From: Bacteroidetes bacterium ADurb.Bin145 | Lineage (GTDB): Bacteria; Bacteroidota; Bacteroidia; Bacteroidales; VadinHA17 | NCBI GenBank assembly: GCA_002070505.1 | Contig: MWDJ01000001.1 | Coordinates: 216,918 to 280,917, forward strand | Reading direction: 5' to 3' | Length of the DNA: 64,000 nucleotides | In this document: positions 9,216-17,539 of the stretch, piece after piece | Numbering within the stretch: position 1 is the first letter of the stretch | Layout: every line of letters begins with the position of its first letter | Notes under the pieces: model-generated | The model's database searches: none | What the model was told of the DNA's origin: nothing | The model's input: the letters and a program-made list of their open reading frames with translations, nothing else | Translations under genes and position numbers: made by a program

Positions 9216-10121
9216 ATGCAAAAAGCAGGTGTAATCCTGAATTATACCGGACCTGTCGATTACGATAAAATCGACTCTCTTCTGTCAGACTTAAAGGGTA
9301 CACGGGAGTTTACAAGACTACAGAAGTTAACAGGAAAGAGACTATATGCCATTGTGGTTGAATGTCTGGAAAATATTGCCAGGCATTCGGCGAAAGACCT
9401 TCCGGGAAGTTCCGGATTCCAGCCTTTCATTACAATTGAACAAGAGGAAGACAAGATAATAGTCAGAGCAGGTAATCCCATTGAAGTCAGCGAAGCTGAG
9501 CAGCTGCTAAATAAGCTGGACCGTATAAACCATATGGGACCTGATGCTCTGCTTACCACGTATGAGAAAATGATCAATAAGGAGACCCGGGACGATGAAA
9601 ACGGTGCCGGGCTGGGTTTCATAATAATGAGGCTTAAATCAGGTAATAAAATTGACTTCACTATTGATAAAATCAACAGCGCCACTTATGACTTTAAAAT
9701 TATGATATCAATAAATAAATCTGCCATGAGAAAGCTAATTATTGATCAGACAACCAATTCTCCCGGAGTAGTTCTCGACCCTGAGAGGAACAGGTATGAA
9801 ATTTCAGGTGAGTCAAGACCTCCTGATGTAGGCAACTTCTATGGTGAAATCCTGAAATGGATGGACGATTATTCACAGTATCTGGGTAGATCGCAAGAAG
9901 ATAAAGATCCCCTTGAATTTAACTTTAACCTCGAGTATTTCAACTCTTCTTCTGCCAAATACATCCTGGATTTCTGCAAACAGATTGCTGCAATACCTTC
10001 AAAAGGGAAGAATGTGAGAATAAAATGGCACTATGAGGCTGAGGATATGGATATGCTGGAAGTCGGGAAAGAGTTATCAAGGATGGCAAAGTTTCCCTTT
10101 GAATTCATAAAGAAAAGTTAA
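9216..10121 (+). CDS. SiaB-like protein kinase fused to SiaC-like regulatory phosphoprotein
   Basis: 301 residues in two parts. Residues 1-168 resemble SiaB-family (DUF6272) GHKL kinases: N-box ECLENIARHSAK and G-box GAGLGFIIMRLKSG. Residues 171-301 resemble SiaC (DUF1987): LIIDQTTNSPGVVLDPE, then EYFNSSSAKYILDF and RIKWHYEAEDMDMLE. In Pseudomonas the kinase SiaB phosphorylates SiaC and the phosphatase SiaA reverses it; the target residue lies in an L-N-T-S-S motif, here F-N-S-S-S. The domains are separate genes in that system, so this is an in-frame fusion with a five-residue linker. A Met at residue 171 could allow internal initiation (ATG at 9726). The phosphatase gene follows after 14 bases. 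Confidence 0.85.
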   Translation: MQKAGVILNYTGPVDYDKIDSLLSDLKGTREFTRLQKLTGKRLYAIVVECLENIARHSAKDLPGSSGFQPFITIEQEEDKIIVRAGNPIEVSEAEQLLNKLDRINHMGPDALLTTYEKMINKETRDDENGAGLGFIIMRLKSGNKIDFTIDKINSATYDFKIMISINKSAMRKLIIDQTTNSPGVVLDPERNRYEISGESRPPDVGNFYGEILKWMDDYSQYLGRSQEDKDPLEFNFNLEYFNSSSAKYILDFCKQIAAIPSKGKNVRIKWHYEAEDMDMLEVGKELSRMAKFPFEFIKKS

Positions 10122-10135
10122 TCCTTCAGAAAGAA

Positions 10136-12100
10136 ATGCTATCCTGGACTGAGATTATCTACGATCCTGACAATATCATTATCAAGGAGTTATCTTCCGA
10201 CCGGAACGATCAGGGAAAAGCATTAACAGAAAAAATTGCTGAATATTTTTATAAAGATATACAACGTACAAAGCACCTCTTCACTTCACCCTATACATTC
10301 AAAAAAATTTTTAACAAGCTTACAGACGCAGAGAAATCCGACTGGTATGACTTAGCATCAAAGATTCCGGAGAAATTAAGTTCGTTAAACCTGTATATCC
10401 GTAAGTACGGAGAGTTCTGCAGGACCTGCCTTATACCATACAATGATCTTCAGAAAATGGCTCAGGCTGATTATGAATGGTTCATCAGTAAAAACAATCA
10501 CAACAAACGGATTACTCAGACTGAAAAAGCTTCTGAAAATGATCTGACCCCGTTTCAGGATTTACCTGATAAAGAAAGACGGTTTTTCATTGAAATGAAT
10601 CATTTGATTCCGGTCGAGCTGAAGAGATTAGGATATGAAGTAATACGCCCCGAGGAAATAACGGAAATAAACGATCAGATGGTTGCGCGGCTTGCAAGGG
10701 CTATCCACTCAAGGTATCAGAATGAGATGCGAAAACAAAACGGAGCTGCCGAAAAGAAAATATATATCTCATGGATGCTTAGTCACGGCGATAAACAGAC
10801 AGCTGATTTCGATATGCTTCCGGAAGAGATCAAACACTCTAATCTCGATAATGCATTTCATATTCCAACTAAATTACTATCAATAGGTTATAAGATAAGA
10901 CCTGTTGAGAAAGGATTTAAATCAGCCACCCTTCATCTCACTGCTGAAGAGATTGAGACAATGGCAAAGGTTGAGCATATAAGGTGGTGCTGGGATAAAA
11001 TATTACACGGATGGTTCTACGGACATATCAAGGACAGCAAAAAGAAAATACATCCCAGCATAATACCTTATGAAGAGTTATCGGAACCGGAAAAGGAAAA
11101 GGACCGTGAGCTGGTGAGGATGATCCCTGCTCTTCTCAAGGATATTGATTATGAAGCATATCCTGTCAACCCTGTCCGTCTGAAAAAATTGTCGTATGCT
11201 ATAAGACCTCATGGCAGCATTGAGAGGATCCTTCATGAAATAAGGGAATTGAACACGCAGATCAAAAGCATGATCGACCTTCCTCCCGCTGTCGATGAGA
11301 TAATCGGACTCAGGAACAGGAAGATTGAAGATGCCATAAGGGAAGTGGAAGGCAGTTACAATATAGCCCGGCGTATCCAGGGAACATATCTGCCGGATGA
11401 CCTCTTTATACGTGAATGCCTGCCAGACAGCTTTGTGATGTTTAAACCCAAAGATATAGTCAGCGGTGATTTTTATTTCTTCAGCCGGCAGGGCAATATG
11501 ATAATATTTGCTGCGGCCGATTGCACAGGGCACGGTATTCCCGGAGCCCTGCTTAGCACACTTGGTTATGGGATCCTCGATCAGGCTGTAAATGAGATCA
11601 AGCTGACTGATCCTTATAGCATCCTGAAGCACATGTATACTAAGATACACAGGTTTCTCGGGCATGATATATCAGGCAGAGGATTGTCGGATGATATGGA
11701 TATTGCTCTCTGTATGCTTGATATAAGAACCAATGTCCTTACCTATGCCGGAGTAATGAATCCGCTCTATAGAATTTCCAAAGGTGAGCTGATAGAATAC
11801 AAAGCCGGAAACCTCCGGGAACATTTCGGTGAAAGCGGCAGAAATCACTTCATATCTGAAAAGATACAATTAAATTTTAATGACACTCTTTATCTGTTTA
11901 CCGACGGCTTTATAGACCAGTTCGGAGGGAAATACCGTAAAAAATATCAGAGCAGCAGGTTCAAGTCATTTCTCATGAGCATACAGGATTATTCAATGCC
12001 CGAACAGAGCGACCGTTTGAATGAGGAGATTGAAGCATGGAGGGAAGAATACAGGGAAGATCAGACTGATGATATCCTGGTGATCGGAGTAAGAATATAG
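10136..12100 (+). CDS. RyR-repeat / SpoIIE-type PP2C phosphatase (SiaA-like partner)
   Basis: 654 residues. The N-terminal half carries RyR-like repeats. The best is at about 268-350 (EEIETMAKVEHIRWCWDKIL, HGWFYGHIKDSKKKIHP, IIPYEELSEPEKEKDRELV), with weaker copies starting near 105 (ADYEWFISKNNH) and 185. A coiled linker (around 370-420) leads to a SpoIIE/PP2C domain from about 438: PKDIVSGDFYF, ADCTGHGIPGALLS, LSDDMDIALCML, LYLFTDGFIDQFGG and a final DDILVIGVRI, so the metal-binding acidic residues are present. It should dephosphorylate a Ser/Thr phosphoprotein, most simply the SiaC-like domain encoded just upstream. SiaA itself has a membrane/HAMP sensor; here it is replaced by RyR-like modules, implying a cytosolic ligand. 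Confidence 0.88.
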   Translation: MLSWTEIIYDPDNIIIKELSSDRNDQGKALTEKIAEYFYKDIQRTKHLFTSPYTFKKIFNKLTDAEKSDWYDLASKIPEKLSSLNLYIRKYGEFCRTCLIPYNDLQKMAQADYEWFISKNNHNKRITQTEKASENDLTPFQDLPDKERRFFIEMNHLIPVELKRLGYEVIRPEEITEINDQMVARLARAIHSRYQNEMRKQNGAAEKKIYISWMLSHGDKQTADFDMLPEEIKHSNLDNAFHIPTKLLSIGYKIRPVEKGFKSATLHLTAEEIETMAKVEHIRWCWDKILHGWFYGHIKDSKKKIHPSIIPYEELSEPEKEKDRELVRMIPALLKDIDYEAYPVNPVRLKKLSYAIRPHGSIERILHEIRELNTQIKSMIDLPPAVDEIIGLRNRKIEDAIREVEGSYNIARRIQGTYLPDDLFIRECLPDSFVMFKPKDIVSGDFYFFSRQGNMIIFAAADCTGHGIPGALLSTLGYGILDQAVNEIKLTDPYSILKHMYTKIHRFLGHDISGRGLSDDMDIALCMLDIRTNVLTYAGVMNPLYRISKGELIEYKAGNLREHFGESGRNHFISEKIQLNFNDTLYLFTDGFIDQFGGKYRKKYQSSRFKSFLMSIQDYSMPEQSDRLNEEIEAWREEYREDQTDDILVIGVRI

Positions 12101-12165
12101 GAAACCCAGGGCCCCAATCCAGGAGGTCGTAGCATTTGAAATGAACCAGATTGCAGCACAAATTA
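12100..12165 (-). pseudogene. fragment of a second copy of the 63-residue membrane protein
   Basis: Read on the minus strand this stretch encodes ICAAIWFISNATTSWIGALGF, which aligns without gaps to IGAAIWFISTATTFWMGVLGF of the gene at 2733-2924. The DNA is also similar, including a shared GAAATGAACCAGATTGCAGCA. It has no start, no N-terminal or C-terminal remainder, and is squeezed between the phosphatase stop and the next convergent gene. It is best read as a decayed paralogue. Confidence 0.75.
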
Positions 12166-12169
12166 TCTT

Positions 12170-12598
12170 TTAGTCATTTGGTTCTGTGAGGATTCTCATC
12201 TCACCTTCAGCAATAAGTTTACCATCCTGAAATGCCCTGCCAGTTATAAGTGTATAACCTAAAAGTTCATCTTCTATTAGTATTTCAGACCCGATTTCAA
12301 TATTTATTGCAGGTAATGACAGAATAACCAGATTTCTTATAATTCCGATGGATCCCTCTCCTATTTCTTTATTTTCAACAAATTTCTGATAGCCTTTATA
12401 TGCTGCTGCGGTTTGAGTTATGAATTCAATCACGCCTGCCTCACTGAGGAAACCATCGCTACAAAAGATATTCGAAGCATTTATATAAAGAGAACCGCGG
12501 GCCGATTTCTCATCTTTGTAATCCAGCCTGTCAATCATTACCATTGGGGGCCTTTGCGGGATGAAATCAAGTATTTCGCACTCGTCAGGTTTTATCAT
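12170..12598 (-). CDS. ApeP/FabA-like hotdog dehydratase homologue
   Basis: 142 residues with a hotdog-fold pattern: an N-terminal LDFIPQRPPMVMIDRL, then FCSDGFLSEAGVIEFITQTA, as in the dehydratases of aryl-polyene clusters and in FabA/FabZ relatives. It lacks the GHFPG catalytic-His loop found in FabZ. The hotdog protein at 15040, across the cluster, has that loop. In aryl-polyene synthesis, ApeI and ApeP dehydratases work as a pair, so this may be the non-GHFPG partner. It is the last gene of a minus-strand set with ACP, ketosynthase and ketoreductase (41 bases from the ACP). Expected role: dehydration of a 3-hydroxyacyl-ACP in a dedicated pathway. Confidence 0.7.
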   Translation of the reverse strand: MIKPDECEILDFIPQRPPMVMIDRLDYKDEKSARGSLYINASNIFCSDGFLSEAGVIEFITQTAAAYKGYQKFVENKEIGEGSIGIIRNLVILSLPAINIEIGSEILIEDELLGYTLITGRAFQDGKLIAEGEMRILTEPND

Positions 12599-12639
12599 GT
12601 AAAATACTGAATATTTATAAATTATGAGATAAGAAAAAC

Positions 12640-12900
12640 TTATACAGATACCTGCTGACGCTGTAACCGATCATATATCAACCCGTACAGATCGCCCAGA
12701 TTCTTAACTGAGATCACATCCCTGCCTTTCAATTTAATACCGTATCTCTTTTTTATCATAACTGCGATATCCACGAAATCAAGACTTTCAAGACCGAGAT
12801 CATCTTTAAGATTACAATCCGGGGATAGTTTTTTTTCATCAATTTCAAATTCCTGTACCAGGAATTGATTGATAGCATTAATTATTTCCTCTTTGTCCAT
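12640..12900 (-). CDS. acyl carrier protein
   Basis: 86 residues, acidic and helical, with the phosphopantetheine attachment motif LGLESLDFVDI (Ser in GLESLD). It differs from a housekeeping ACP, whose motif is usually GADSLDTVE. It lies 22 bases after the ketosynthase and 41 bases before the dehydratase-like gene. It presumably carries the acyl chain for this small type II system. Confidence 0.9.
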   Translation of the reverse strand: MDKEEIINAINQFLVQEFEIDEKKLSPDCNLKDDLGLESLDFVDIAVMIKKRYGIKLKGRDVISVKNLGDLYGLIYDRLQRQQVSV

Positions 12901-12922
12901 TTTTTAGGATTGGATTAATATT

Positions 12923-14143
12923 TTAACCGGGTTTTCTAATTATCAGGCATGAATTAGTACCTCCAAATCCAAATGAATTTGAAAGAAAAGTATTTATCTC
13001 ACAGGAGGTTGTTCTTGATATGATATTCAGTCTGGAAGTTATCTCATCAGGTTCCTCAAAATTTATATTTGGTGCGATGAATGAGTTTTGCATCATTATG
13101 AGTGAATAGACTATTTCACTTGCGCCACCCATTGAAAGTTCATGTCCCGTCATTGACTTTGTAGATGTTACCGGTGGTTTGCAGTGCATAAAGATCTGAT
13201 TTACAGACTTTGCTTCGACCTGATCTCCAACAACAGTTGAGGTAGCGTGGGCATTTATATAATCAACTTGCCGGGGGTTGATCCCTGCCTCGCTTAGTGC
13301 CATATTGATCGCTCTTACCTGGCCTTTTACTTCAGGGACAGATACATGAGATCCATCGGATGAGAAACCATATCCAATTATCTCTCCGATTATTGGCGCT
13401 CCTCTCCGGAGTGCCTGCCCCATCTCTTCAAGAACAACAGTTGCTGCGCCACCGCTTGGGACCAGTCCATCTCTCTTTCTGTCGAAAGGGCGGCAGGCTT
13501 TTTCAGGTTCAGATTCCAGTTTTGAAAAGGCTCCTAATGCATCGAAATTGCCTACGCAATAGAGATTCACTTCCTGTGATCCTCCACAGATAATGATATT
13601 CTGATAGCCATGCCTGATCATCAGGAATCCCATACCTATTGCATGAGCTCCGCTGGCGCATGCTCCGCTGACTGTAAAGTTGATGCCATTCAGGCGGAAG
13701 ATAACCGACAGGTTCATCGTAACTATTGAGTTCATTGACTGGAACAGGGATCCGGAGCTCAGCATTCCGGTATCACCTGTTTCGCGGATGATATCGACAG
13801 CCTCAATTACCGGCAAAGCGGAACTGTCACTTCCATAAAGGATTCCTGCACTGTTCTGTTCCAGATATTCCGGAGTGATGGCTGCAGTTTTCAATGCCTC
13901 CGCTGTAGCAAGATATGCAAATGCCGCCTGCTGTGGCATACAGGCACGGGCACGGTGGTCAAGAATACCCTTCAGATCAGGCGTTTCCAATTTACCTGTC
14001 AGAGCCGACTGGTAACCTATTTTTTTTCTTTCATCATCGATAACGATACCAGATCGGCCATTCCATAAGGAGTCTTTCACTTCATCAAGGTTCTTTCCGA
14101 TTGAAGAATAGATGCCTGCACCGGTTATTACAACTCTGTTCAT
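12923..14143 (-). CDS. beta-ketoacyl-ACP synthase, FabF-like
   Basis: 406 residues, the normal length for KAS I/II. The Cys-His-His triad is visible: Cys in VSGACASGAHAIG, His in INAHATSTVVGD and His in TKSMTGHELSMGG. The C-terminal SNSFGFGGTNSCLI is the usual KAS ending. It catalyses decarboxylative condensation of malonyl-ACP with an acyl primer. It lies in a four-gene minus-strand run (ketoreductase, ketosynthase, ACP, dehydratase) with short gaps. No chain-length-factor partner and no starter-loading enzyme is in view, so the product is unknown. Either a specialised lipid or a polyene is plausible. Confidence 0.92.
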   Translation of the reverse strand: MNRVVITGAGIYSSIGKNLDEVKDSLWNGRSGIVIDDERKKIGYQSALTGKLETPDLKGILDHRARACMPQQAAFAYLATAEALKTAAITPEYLEQNSAGILYGSDSSALPVIEAVDIIRETGDTGMLSSGSLFQSMNSIVTMNLSVIFRLNGINFTVSGACASGAHAIGMGFLMIRHGYQNIIICGGSQEVNLYCVGNFDALGAFSKLESEPEKACRPFDRKRDGLVPSGGAATVVLEEMGQALRRGAPIIGEIIGYGFSSDGSHVSVPEVKGQVRAINMALSEAGINPRQVDYINAHATSTVVGDQVEAKSVNQIFMHCKPPVTSTKSMTGHELSMGGASEIVYSLIMMQNSFIAPNINFEEPDEITSRLNIISRTTSCEINTFLSNSFGFGGTNSCLIIRKPG

Positions 14144-14159
14144 TAAAGGATATAAGATT

Positions 14160-14888
14160 TTATGTGTACAGTCCTCCGCTTACTGAAATGACTTCTCCGG
14201 TTATATATGATGATTTTTCCGATGCAAGAAAGCCAACAAGTTCAGCAACCTCCTCTGGGGTCCCGAAGCGGTTAAGGGGAATCATTCGGGCTATTTCAGG
14301 CTTATTGATATCTTTAGTCATATCTGTGCTTATATACCCGGGGGCCACAGCGTTAACAGTTATATTCCTTTTTCCGACCTCCTTAGCCAGCGCTTTTGTC
14401 GCACCTATGAGTGCGGCTTTTGCCGCTGAGTAATTAACCTGTCCAGGTATTCCATGCAAACCAGCCAGGGATGAGATGTTTATTATCCGGCCACATCTTC
14501 TTTCAAGCATATTTTCAAGAACAGCTTTAGTAACATAGAAAAAACCATTAAGATCAATATCTAAAACATCATGCCATTCATCTTCTTCCATCAGAGTCAG
14601 CAGAGTATCCTTCTTTATTCCCGCATTGTTGACAAGGACCTCGATAAAATCGTTTTTGTGAGTCTCATTCCATTTTGTTATAGCCTTTTCAACAGCCTCA
14701 TGATCAGATACATCGAATTTCAGAACATCTCCGTTGCCACCGGCTTTTGTAATCATCTCAAGTGTCTTATCAGCCTCTGCATTGTTTAATCTGAAGTTTA
14801 CCAGGATAAAAAATCCCATTGAAGCCAGTTTCAGACAAACGGCTCTTCCAATGCCTCTGGAGCCTCCGGTTACTAATGCGTATCTCAT
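14160..14888 (-). CDS. 3-oxoacyl-ACP reductase (FabG-like SDR)
   Basis: 242-residue short-chain dehydrogenase. It has the NAD(P)-binding motif VTGGSRGIGRAV, the NNAG block (VLVNNAGIKKDTL), catalytic Ser in NISSLAGLHG, and YSAAKAALIG supplying Tyr and Lys. It is the first gene of the ketoreductase-ketosynthase-ACP-dehydratase run, 16 bases before the ketosynthase, and divergent from the FabZ-like gene at 15040. A second FabG at 20093-20839 is the more likely housekeeping copy, so this one is probably dedicated to the local cluster. Confidence 0.9.
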   Translation of the reverse strand: MRYALVTGGSRGIGRAVCLKLASMGFFILVNFRLNNAEADKTLEMITKAGGNGDVLKFDVSDHEAVEKAITKWNETHKNDFIEVLVNNAGIKKDTLLTLMEEDEWHDVLDIDLNGFFYVTKAVLENMLERRCGRIINISSLAGLHGIPGQVNYSAAKAALIGATKALAKEVGKRNITVNAVAPGYISTDMTKDINKPEIARMIPLNRFGTPEEVAELVGFLASEKSSYITGEVISVSGGLYT

Positions 14889-15039
14889 TGCGAAACAGCT
14901 ATTAAATAGTTAATTTAATACATTTTTGCAGCATTTCCAACTGTTTCGCAGTATTTATTTTTAAAAATGTTGTATTTAACCGGTCCGGTTTCAGAGAATA
15001 ATCATAAATTTATTAAGTCGTTGATCTTTAGATACCCTG

Positions 15040-15423
15040 ATGCTTCTAAATGATCTTTATACAATTGATAAGATAATTCCCCGGGACACCGGCAACACGA
15101 TCCTTGTCGAGATCCGGCTGAACCCTGATCATGATATATTTAAAGGTCATTTCCCGGGTGATCCAGTATTACCCGGCGTTTGTATAATTCAGATTCTGAA
15201 AGAGATCGTTTCCAGGCAGATGAGGATGGATTTACTTATCGACAAGATCATTTCAGCCAGATTCTTGTCGATAATTGATCCGGGGGCTGACACAGTAATT
15301 AATTTTGATCTGGAATTAGAGTCGGGAACAAAAGACACGCATATCCTTTGCAACGCAAGCATATATTCAGGAACCAAAGTTTTCTGTCGTTACAAGGGCA
15401 CATTCAAGCTCCTGCAGAAGTAA
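15040..15423 (+). CDS. FabZ/ApeI-like 3-hydroxyacyl-ACP dehydratase
   Basis: 127 residues with the diagnostic hotdog dehydratase loop DIFKGHFPGDPVLPGVCIIQ, containing the catalytic His, and a central helix with Gln (IIQILKEI). The acidic residue that usually assists catalysis sits on this helix in FabZ. It is divergent from the ketoreductase across 151 bases and reads away from the cluster, but its content belongs with it. Together with the GHFPG-less protein at 12170 it may form a two-component dehydratase. Confidence 0.8.
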   Translation: MLLNDLYTIDKIIPRDTGNTILVEIRLNPDHDIFKGHFPGDPVLPGVCIIQILKEIVSRQMRMDLLIDKIISARFLSIIDPGADTVINFDLELESGTKDTHILCNASIYSGTKVFCRYKGTFKLLQK

Positions 15424-15469
15424 TAATCTGAAGTATGTGATCAGTTTGGATTGCGGCAGGTGTATCAAT

Positions 15470-16381
15470 TTATGTCTGCAGTACACTTTCACTTGGTACA
15501 GAGTCAGTTCCTTCGGAAGGTTTTATTTCTTTCTTAGGCTGCAGTTTTCGGATTGCTTTAAAAGCTGCTACTACAAGTGCTGCGATAAGCAGTCCACCTC
15601 CCACTCCGGTAATATAAGCTAAGCCGGTCATTCCGTTACATTCGAGTGCACATGCTCCTCCGGCTACAGCAACACCCAGTATGATAGCCCCCAGAACAGT
15701 CAGTATCCTCAAGCCTGTCTTCCTTTTCATGAGTTTTTCCTCTTCAATATAGGAGTTTGTCTGATCCTGCTGACGGTCTTCATTTTTATATAATACCAGT
15801 TGTCCGGTTGCCTCTGACTGATCGACTGATTTGACTGTACTTTGCAGCTCAGAACCCTTCAGTTCAGTCAACTTCGTAAAGGATACTCTCATATCCGGAT
15901 CATTTCCTGCTGTTACCATAAGCATGAACCCTGATACTGACAGAGCCAGGTCGAACGCTTTCTGCTTCAGATAGGTATGTTTCAGTAACTTGATTGAAGT
16001 ATGCTTTTCGCGATACAGTAAGACTGATGATAAGAAAACGCCAAATAACATATCTCTGGAAAGATTTGAAAAATGTACACTGTTGTCGGCAAGATGTTTG
16101 CCAATTAAAAGCCCTGAGGCTATCAATCCGGTGTTGACAAGTGCAAACATTAATCTTGTCTTCCACGGATTCATTGCTGCCCAGTATGAAATATTAGCCG
16201 CAAGTTTTGGATTTGCCTTTATTATTCCCAGAGGGATCAGTCCGGCTAGCAAAGCCATCAGAAGGAATATGTATTCACTTTCTTTAGCAGGCATATCATT
16301 AGGGTACCCTGGCCTTCCACTGGCCCGGATCATTTTATCTTTTTCAGATGACCAGACTAACGGTAGATTATCAATGTTCAC
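15470..16381 (-). CDS. multi-helix membrane protein, uncharacterised
   Basis: 303 residues that I do not recognise. There are hydrophobic helices at about 37-54, 78-98 and 108-122 and a further one around 145-155. A polar linker (around 170-215, with KNEDRQQDQTNSYIEEE) follows, then two C-terminal helices (TVLGAIILGVAVAGGACALE and GLLIAALVVAAFKAI) and a charged tail. The two halves look like separate membrane modules. It is followed downstream by 46 bases and then the FabZ-like gene, convergent. Upstream by 27 bases lies a small lipoprotein gene in the same direction, so the two are likely co-transcribed. Confidence 0.6.
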   Translation of the reverse strand: MNIDNLPLVWSSEKDKMIRASGRPGYPNDMPAKESEYIFLLMALLAGLIPLGIIKANPKLAANISYWAAMNPWKTRLMFALVNTGLIASGLLIGKHLADNSVHFSNLSRDMLFGVFLSSVLLYREKHTSIKLLKHTYLKQKAFDLALSVSGFMLMVTAGNDPDMRVSFTKLTELKGSELQSTVKSVDQSEATGQLVLYKNEDRQQDQTNSYIEEEKLMKRKTGLRILTVLGAIILGVAVAGGACALECNGMTGLAYITGVGGGLLIAALVVAAFKAIRKLQPKKEIKPSEGTDSVPSESVLQT

Positions 16382-16408
16382 CTGACCGGGTTCATTAACC
16401 CTTTTAAT

Positions 16409-16906
16409 TCATATAATTTCAGCCTGATCAGCAGAAACCTGTCTCGCATATGATGGTTGTACATTATTAAAATATTCCTGATTAATAACTCTTAGCTGAT
16501 CGGCCGGAAAATTTAACAATTTATAATCCGGAGGATCTAAATATAAATTCCCCGGAGTATTACTAAACGATATCTCATTATTTAAAGCAGGATAGCTCAG
16601 CTGACTATTATTACTGGCTTTTAAAGTCTCATTTACTGACCTGACCGGACCGGTGTTCTTCCTTGGTGTCTTTTTGATTGCAGAACCTTTATGATGGTCA
16701 TTCCTGGCTATAATATAGCCTGATGCGGGGTGGTTTCTGCCTTTTGTTCTAACCGACTGCATTGTCTTTTTACCATAATCATATCTCGATTCAGGTGTTT
16801 TACATGCAGTATCATTATTCCTTTTAATATTGATTCTGTCTGTTGCACATGAAGTGACAATTAAAGCAGACAAAATAACTGCTGAAAGTACTATTCCCCT
16901 GCTCAT
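16409..16906 (-). CDS. small lipoprotein, uncharacterised
   Basis: 165 residues beginning MSRGIVLSAVILSALIVTSC, a lipoprotein signal with lipobox VTSC. The mature part is polar and low in hydrophobic content, rich in Asn, Lys and Arg, with no domain I recognise, so it may be disordered. It precedes the multi-helix membrane protein in the same direction (27 bases) and could be its envelope partner. The remote upstream region holds a small hairpin at 17037-17064. Confidence 0.55.
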   Translation of the reverse strand: MSRGIVLSAVILSALIVTSCATDRINIKRNNDTACKTPESRYDYGKKTMQSVRTKGRNHPASGYIIARNDHHKGSAIKKTPRKNTGPVRSVNETLKASNNSQLSYPALNNEISFSNTPGNLYLDPPDYKLLNFPADQLRVINQEYFNNVQPSYARQVSADQAEII

Positions 16907-17036
16907 AGAAATTAATTTGAAGTGATCAGATAATTTTATACAAGTTACACCAGTAAAAAAGAGAAGTCAAATTTTTTTTTGATCCTCTTTTAATCTAAAC
17001 GCAGGAGGGTTTAGCAGTATCTGGAAAAGAGAACAT

Positions 17037-17064
17037 CCTGACACTTAGGTTTATGAATGTCAGG
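17037..17064. terminator. candidate weak terminator/hairpin after the Rieske gene
   Basis: CCTGACA at 17037-17043 and TGTCAGG at 17058-17064 form a 7-bp stem with a 14-base loop, 35 bases beyond the Rieske stop on the minus strand. No T-run follows directly, so termination is uncertain. Confidence 0.3.
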
Positions 17065-17098
17065 GCACATAATGTTTAAATAGGTGCTGGATCTCTTC

Positions 17099-17521
17099 TT
17101 ATTTCCTAATAGTCAGGATATTTCCCGATTTGGTTACAGAATAAACCGATAGCGGAGAAGTTGCAGGTCCGTTTAGAACGGCACCGGCGGTTGAGAACAC
17201 AGATCCATGACATGGACAGGGAAGGTTGCCGGCAGACGCATTGTACGACACATTGCAGCCCGAATGTGTGCATGTTACCGATAAAGCCAAATAAGTTCCT
17301 GCCGAATTGATTACAATCACATCACTTGTTACAAGGAATCCGCCCGCACTCAGGAGAGCAGCATTGGCTGGAAGTGATAAGTCAATTTTTATGTCGGTTC
17401 CTGATCCATTATTGTTTCCTCCAGGATCAGATCCTTTTTCACATGATGTTAAAACCATTGGTGGAAGAATTATTGTGGCTCCTCCGATTGCTATGCTTCT
17501 GATAAGATCTCTTCTGTTCAT
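17099..17521 (-). CDS. Rieske [2Fe-2S] protein, lipoprotein/Tat-like signal
   Basis: 140 residues. The Rieske cluster motifs are canonical: C84-T-H86 with C89, and C102-P-C104-H105-G-S, giving two Cys and two His ligands plus a disulfide pair. The N-terminus MNRRDLIRSIAIGGATIILP has a twin-arginine-like start and ends with a Cys (VLTSC), so the protein is exported and possibly lipidated. It should act as a one-electron carrier outside the cytoplasm. The DUF5777-like barrel gene lies 18 bases upstream on the same strand; such pairs (often with YceI) occur in Bacteroidota. No cytochrome b is nearby, so it is not a bc1 subunit here. Confidence 0.92.
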   Translation of the reverse strand: MNRRDLIRSIAIGGATIILPPMVLTSCEKGSDPGGNNNGSGTDIKIDLSLPANAALLSAGGFLVTSDVIVINSAGTYLALSVTCTHSGCNVSYNASAGNLPCPCHGSVFSTAGAVLNGPATSPLSVYSVTKSGNILTIRK

Positions 17522-17539
17522 ATTTATAAAATTTGATAA

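Noticed and set aside
11078-11665. 195-codon minus-strand frame inside the phosphatase gene
   Set aside because: Antisense to intact PP2C motifs; no independent evidence.
9216-12100. RsbW/RsbV anti-sigma partner switch
   Set aside because: The small domain matches the SiaC pattern (HYEAEDMDMLE, FNSSSAKYILDF) rather than a STAS domain, and no sigma-B-like factor is adjacent.
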